Positions 61,333-64,000 of a DNA stretch of 64,000 nucleotides are shown piece after piece (position 1 is the stretch's first letter; each line of letters begins with the position of its first letter). Source of the DNA: Polynucleobacter yangtzensis (lineage in GTDB: Bacteria > Pseudomonadota > Gammaproteobacteria > Burkholderiales > Burkholderiaceae); assembly GCF_001595965.1 (NCBI RefSeq), contig NZ_LOJI01000040.1:124278-188277 (forward strand), given 5' to 3'. The position numbers and the translations under genes were made by a program. The notes beneath the pieces are model-generated. The model did not search any database, was not told where the DNA came from, and was given only the letters and a program-made list of their open reading frames with translations.

Positions 61333-62346
61333 ATGGAACAGTTTCATGCGCTACTCATTGCCTCCTACGGAAGGCATTATTTAGCGCAGCGTTTAAATAC
61401 GGATGCTAATGGCTGTGAGTCCCCCAGCGGTCCACTGATTCAAGTAAGCACACCCGCCAAACAACACATAGGCGCCGTGGGTGATCGCATGTTGCTTGAA
61501 ATGACTTCGGCTGATCAAGCGCGCATCATCCAAATTGAGCCACGAGAGAATCTTCTCTATCGCTCAGATGCATTTAAGAGCAAGCTCATTGCTTCAAACG
61601 TAGATCAAATCCTAGTAGTGCTCGCTACACAGCCGGCTTTCTCACCAGACCTTTTAGGCAGAGCAGTAGTAGCAGCAGAAGCCAATCAAATAGGTCTACA
61701 TATCCTGCTCAATAAATGCGATCTCAAAGATCACCTGGAGCATGCTCGAAAAATCATCGCGCCCTATGCGCGCATGGGCTATCAGGTGAGTGAAGTCTCC
61801 GCCAAATTTGATCCGGCCTCGATTGACTCCTTACGTACAGCCTTGCAAGGCAAAATTTCTGTTTTTGTTGGTCAATCAGGTATGGGCAAATCTAGCTTAC
61901 TCAATGCCTGGATACCCAACGCCGCAGCGCTGACCCAAGAGTATTCAGTACGTCTAGATACTGGTAAACACACCACCACTGCATGCCGTTACTTTGAACT
62001 GCCAGAAGCCTGGGGCAGAGATGCAACCGGCAAGTTAGGTGCGCTGATTGATTCACCTGGCTTTCAGGAATTTGGTTTAGCTCACATGTCTGTAAGTGAA
62101 CTACAGCACGCCTTCAGAGAATTTAAAGACTTGCTTGGTAAGTGTCGCTTTCATAATTGCGCACATTTATCTGAGCCAGACTGTGCGGTACGAGAAGCGG
62201 TAGACAGAAACGAAATAGCGCCAGAAAGACTGGCGCTATTTAGACAATTACACTCCGACTCAAAAACAGCGGATGTACAAATTCAGGGAATTAGCCAAGC
62301 CAAAGAGCGATGGTCAGCATTAGCAACAAAGCCATCCAAGCGATAA
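61333..62346 (+). CDS. rsgA: Ribosome small-subunit-dependent GTPase A
   Basis: A 337-residue RsgA. The circularly permuted GTPase is visible: G4 NKCDL (about 127), G1 GQSGMGKSSLL (about 180-190), G3 DSPG (about 242). The zinc finger is CRFHNCAHLSEPDC (about 274-287). It acts in the last steps of 30S maturation. It starts two bases after the protease gene. Its last 56 bases overlap the convergent CobD/CbiB-like gene. Confidence 0.95.
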   Translation: MEQFHALLIASYGRHYLAQRLNTDANGCESPSGPLIQVSTPAKQHIGAVGDRMLLEMTSADQARIIQIEPRENLLYRSDAFKSKLIASNVDQILVVLATQPAFSPDLLGRAVVAAEANQIGLHILLNKCDLKDHLEHARKIIAPYARMGYQVSEVSAKFDPASIDSLRTALQGKISVFVGQSGMGKSSLLNAWIPNAAALTQEYSVRLDTGKHTTTACRYFELPEAWGRDATGKLGALIDSPGFQEFGLAHMSVSELQHAFREFKDLLGKCRFHNCAHLSEPDCAVREAVDRNEIAPERLALFRQLHSDSKTADVQIQGISQAKERWSALATKPSKR

Positions 62347-63250
62347 CGAGACGCCATACCAATCCCACTGCGGAGCGCATGGTGCGCTCAGTAGGTTCAA
62401 GACCTACCTCGTATACAACTGGCTCACCAGCTTCCGCCATACGCAATGCTTCACCGCTATCAGGCTCACTCATTGGCTCACCTAAGCGAACACCTAGAGC
62501 TCCACTACCTGCAGCTAAGATCACTGCCGATAAAGAATCAGACCATTTTTGTGTCAGGTAACGCCAACCATAAACAGCGCCTTCAAAGTTACCAACAATC
62601 GCAAAGCCCATGGCGGTAATGCGTGCAGGAACCCAATCCAAGACGTAGAAGAAATGACGTGCAGCTTCACTCAGATTGAAGTCACCACGCTCAGACCAAC
62701 GTTGCGCAGCAATATCTGCCAAGCGATAGAGCACAACACCCGCTGGACCCATTGGCATCATGAACCAGAACAGTACACCAAAGACATGGTGATGTGATCC
62801 GATAATGGCACGTTCAAGCGCCAAAGAAATCACTTCGGTCTCAGTTAAGTTGGAAGTGTCTAACTCAGGACCGTACCACTCACCCAAGGCAGCACGAGCT
62901 CCAGGCAAGTCATGCGCTTCAATCGCTTCATGCACAGCAGTAAATGAATGGCTGAACTGACGAAAGCCAAAAAACAAATACGCGATGACGATATTCCAAA
63001 TAAATCCGAGGATGGGGTAAGTCACCATGCAAATGACATACACCATGAACACTAAGAAGGTTGGCAAGATGAAGGCAACCAAACAGGCCATACGCGCGCC
63101 TACAGGGCTCGCACCTTCTTCAGTCTTGCCACCGAATTCAGCAGCAACCCAATCCAACCAGCGGGCGCAAACACGCGCAATCCAATGGCTTGAAGTTACT
63201 GGGCGATATTGCTCAGCAATGAGGGCGAAGAGAATAGAAAAGAAAGTCAT
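62291..63250 (-). CDS. CobD/CbiB-family-like membrane protein
   Basis: A 319-residue protein with about five membrane segments. It resembles CobD/CbiB proteins: FFSILFALIAEQYRPV at the start, HDLPGARAALGEWYG, TSNLTETEVISLALERAIIGSHHHVFGVLFWFMMPMGPAGVVLYRLADIAAQ, and VLDWVPARITAMGFAIVGNF. In this class CbiB links aminopropanol to cobyric acid, but no other B12 genes are near, so it may be a diverged relative. It is coupled to the NUDIX gene upstream (ATGA). Confidence 0.82.
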   Translation of the reverse strand: MTFFSILFALIAEQYRPVTSSHWIARVCARWLDWVAAEFGGKTEEGASPVGARMACLVAFILPTFLVFMVYVICMVTYPILGFIWNIVIAYLFFGFRQFSHSFTAVHEAIEAHDLPGARAALGEWYGPELDTSNLTETEVISLALERAIIGSHHHVFGVLFWFMMPMGPAGVVLYRLADIAAQRWSERGDFNLSEAARHFFYVLDWVPARITAMGFAIVGNFEGAVYGWRYLTQKWSDSLSAVILAAGSGALGVRLGEPMSEPDSGEALRMAEAGEPVVYEVGLEPTERTMRSAVGLVWRLVIAWMALLLMLTIALWLG

Positions 63251-63990
63251 ACTTTTAATAAATGATAAAGGTTACGCAACATTCCCGCAGTGGCACCCCA
63301 AATAAAGCGGTTCTCATAAGGCATTGAATAAAAACGTCGTCCGCCCTGCTCACTTTGCCACAGTCTAACCTGATGGTTGGCAGGATCAAGTAAAAAACTC
63401 AGGGGTACTTCAAATACATCCGCTACTTCAAACTCATCTAAGACGTATTCTGCCTGAGCCTGAACCAATCCTACTACTGGCGTCACGCTATAGCCAGATA
63501 CTGTTAAATACTGAGGCATGTGGCCAATAATCTCAACTCTCTTGGGATCCAGTCCAATTTCTTCCTGACTCTCACGTAAAGCAGTGTCATTTGGACTTTG
63601 ATCCTCCGGATCCATGCGACCGCCTGGAAAACTAATTTGTCCTGCGTGATCGCGCAAATGATTGGTTCTTTGCGTTAGCAGCACTGACAATCCCTCCTCT
63701 TTCAATACAAGAGGAATAAGTACGGCAGCTTTAGTAACTTTTCCGGCAGACTCACGTTTGGCAATAATATCTGCCGCAATCACATGACGGTTTTCATCGG
63801 TAATCTCTGGCTCCCATTTTGGTGGAGATTGCAAGCGCAGCTTTAAACCAGCTGGCTCAAGAAATTCTTTTGCTACCTTTTTTTCATGTGCACATGTCTC
63901 ATGAATCGGAACTGCTTGCGCATCAAATCCTGGGGGCGCTGCAACATTCATTGCGTAGTCTTCAGGGCTTGGTGTCTTGGGCATATTCAT
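63247..63990 (-). CDS. NUDIX hydrolase, CoA pyrophosphatase type
   Basis: A 247-residue NUDIX enzyme. The Nudix box reads GGRMDPEDQSPNDTALRESQEEIGL, with the catalytic REsqEE core (about 124-149), preceded by LLTQRTNHLRDHAGQISFPGG, the UPF0035 signature of CoA pyrophosphatases. The C-terminus AGMLRNLYHLL is also typical. It should hydrolyse CoA or related diphosphates. Starts upstream of the MNVAAPPG segment are possible; the first ATG is used here. Confidence 0.9.
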   Translation of the reverse strand: MNMPKTPSPEDYAMNVAAPPGFDAQAVPIHETCAHEKKVAKEFLEPAGLKLRLQSPPKWEPEITDENRHVIAADIIAKRESAGKVTKAAVLIPLVLKEEGLSVLLTQRTNHLRDHAGQISFPGGRMDPEDQSPNDTALRESQEEIGLDPKRVEIIGHMPQYLTVSGYSVTPVVGLVQAQAEYVLDEFEVADVFEVPLSFLLDPANHQVRLWQSEQGGRRFYSMPYENRFIWGATAGMLRNLYHLLKV

Positions 63991-64000
63991 ATTCTAAGGC

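Noticed and set aside
1..64000. CRISPR arrays or rRNA genes
   Set aside because: I saw no regularly spaced direct repeats with spacers and no rRNA-like sequence.

Overview
The window looks like part of a freshwater betaproteobacterial chromosome. The moderate GC content, the PiuC/HemP/ExbBD iron cluster, the SHP-diheme cytochrome cluster, the FeS photolyase next to a TIGR03643-type gene, the NhaR-SbtA pair and many compact ATGA-coupled operons suggest Burkholderiales, most likely Polynucleobacter. That placement is inferred from gene content and is not proven.

Region 1 (1 to about 23.93 kb) is accessory in character. It opens with three unfamiliar plus-strand genes (one a clamp-loader-like AAA+ ATPase) that run into a convergent tyrosine integrase. 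Next come an autotransporter and what looks like a fused, inactivated lipase, a TetR regulator and an orphan ATP-grasp enzyme. A long iron operon (Fe(III)-binding protein, tonB, exbB, exbD, hemP, small lipoprotein, TonB-dependent receptor, piuC, ferritin-like protein) reads from a good Fur box, with the Fe(III) permease and ATPase genes beside it. After that lie a CDF metal transporter between two direct repeats, a frame-disrupted ohr, dps, a patatin and a truncated hemoglobin. The region ends at a 45-nt 3' fragment of tRNA-Lys(UUU) followed by a terminator. A two-hairpin repeat family occurs five times here and I did not notice it elsewhere. Together these suggest a tRNA-Lys genomic island carrying iron and oxidative-stress genes.

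Region 2 (24 to 35.9 kb) is mixed chromosome: an SMR pump, small lipoproteins including an M48-like protein with a degenerate active site, a His/Met-rich membrane protein, a frameshifted Cys/His-rich secreted protein, the shp-dhc-cytochrome b operon, a CoA-transferase/HMG-CoA-lyase operon with a divergent LysR gene, a universal stress protein and an isochorismatase-family hydrolase.

Region 3 (35.9 to 46 kb) is the most notable part. A CusA/CzcA-type RND efflux operon (tolC-like, MFP, RND pump, PII-like protein) is preceded on the same strand by an RNA leader with the hallmarks of the yybP-ykoY manganese riboswitch, followed by a terminator-like hairpin before the first start codon. Just upstream lie an HPF-like gene and a TerC-Usp fusion. 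I read this as a candidate manganese-efflux locus in which an RND pump is under a Mn riboswitch. NhaR and an SbtA-type bicarbonate permease follow.

Region 4 (46 to 64 kb) is ordinary chromosome: GST, DUF3300 protein, FeS photolyase, HNH protein, a dicarboxylate/amino-acid symporter gene interrupted by an amber codon, carboxylesterase, TauE/SafE permease, orphan TRAP binding protein, pmbA, mogA, orn, Ste24-type protease, rsgA, a CobD/CbiB-like protein and a NUDIX CoA pyrophosphatase.
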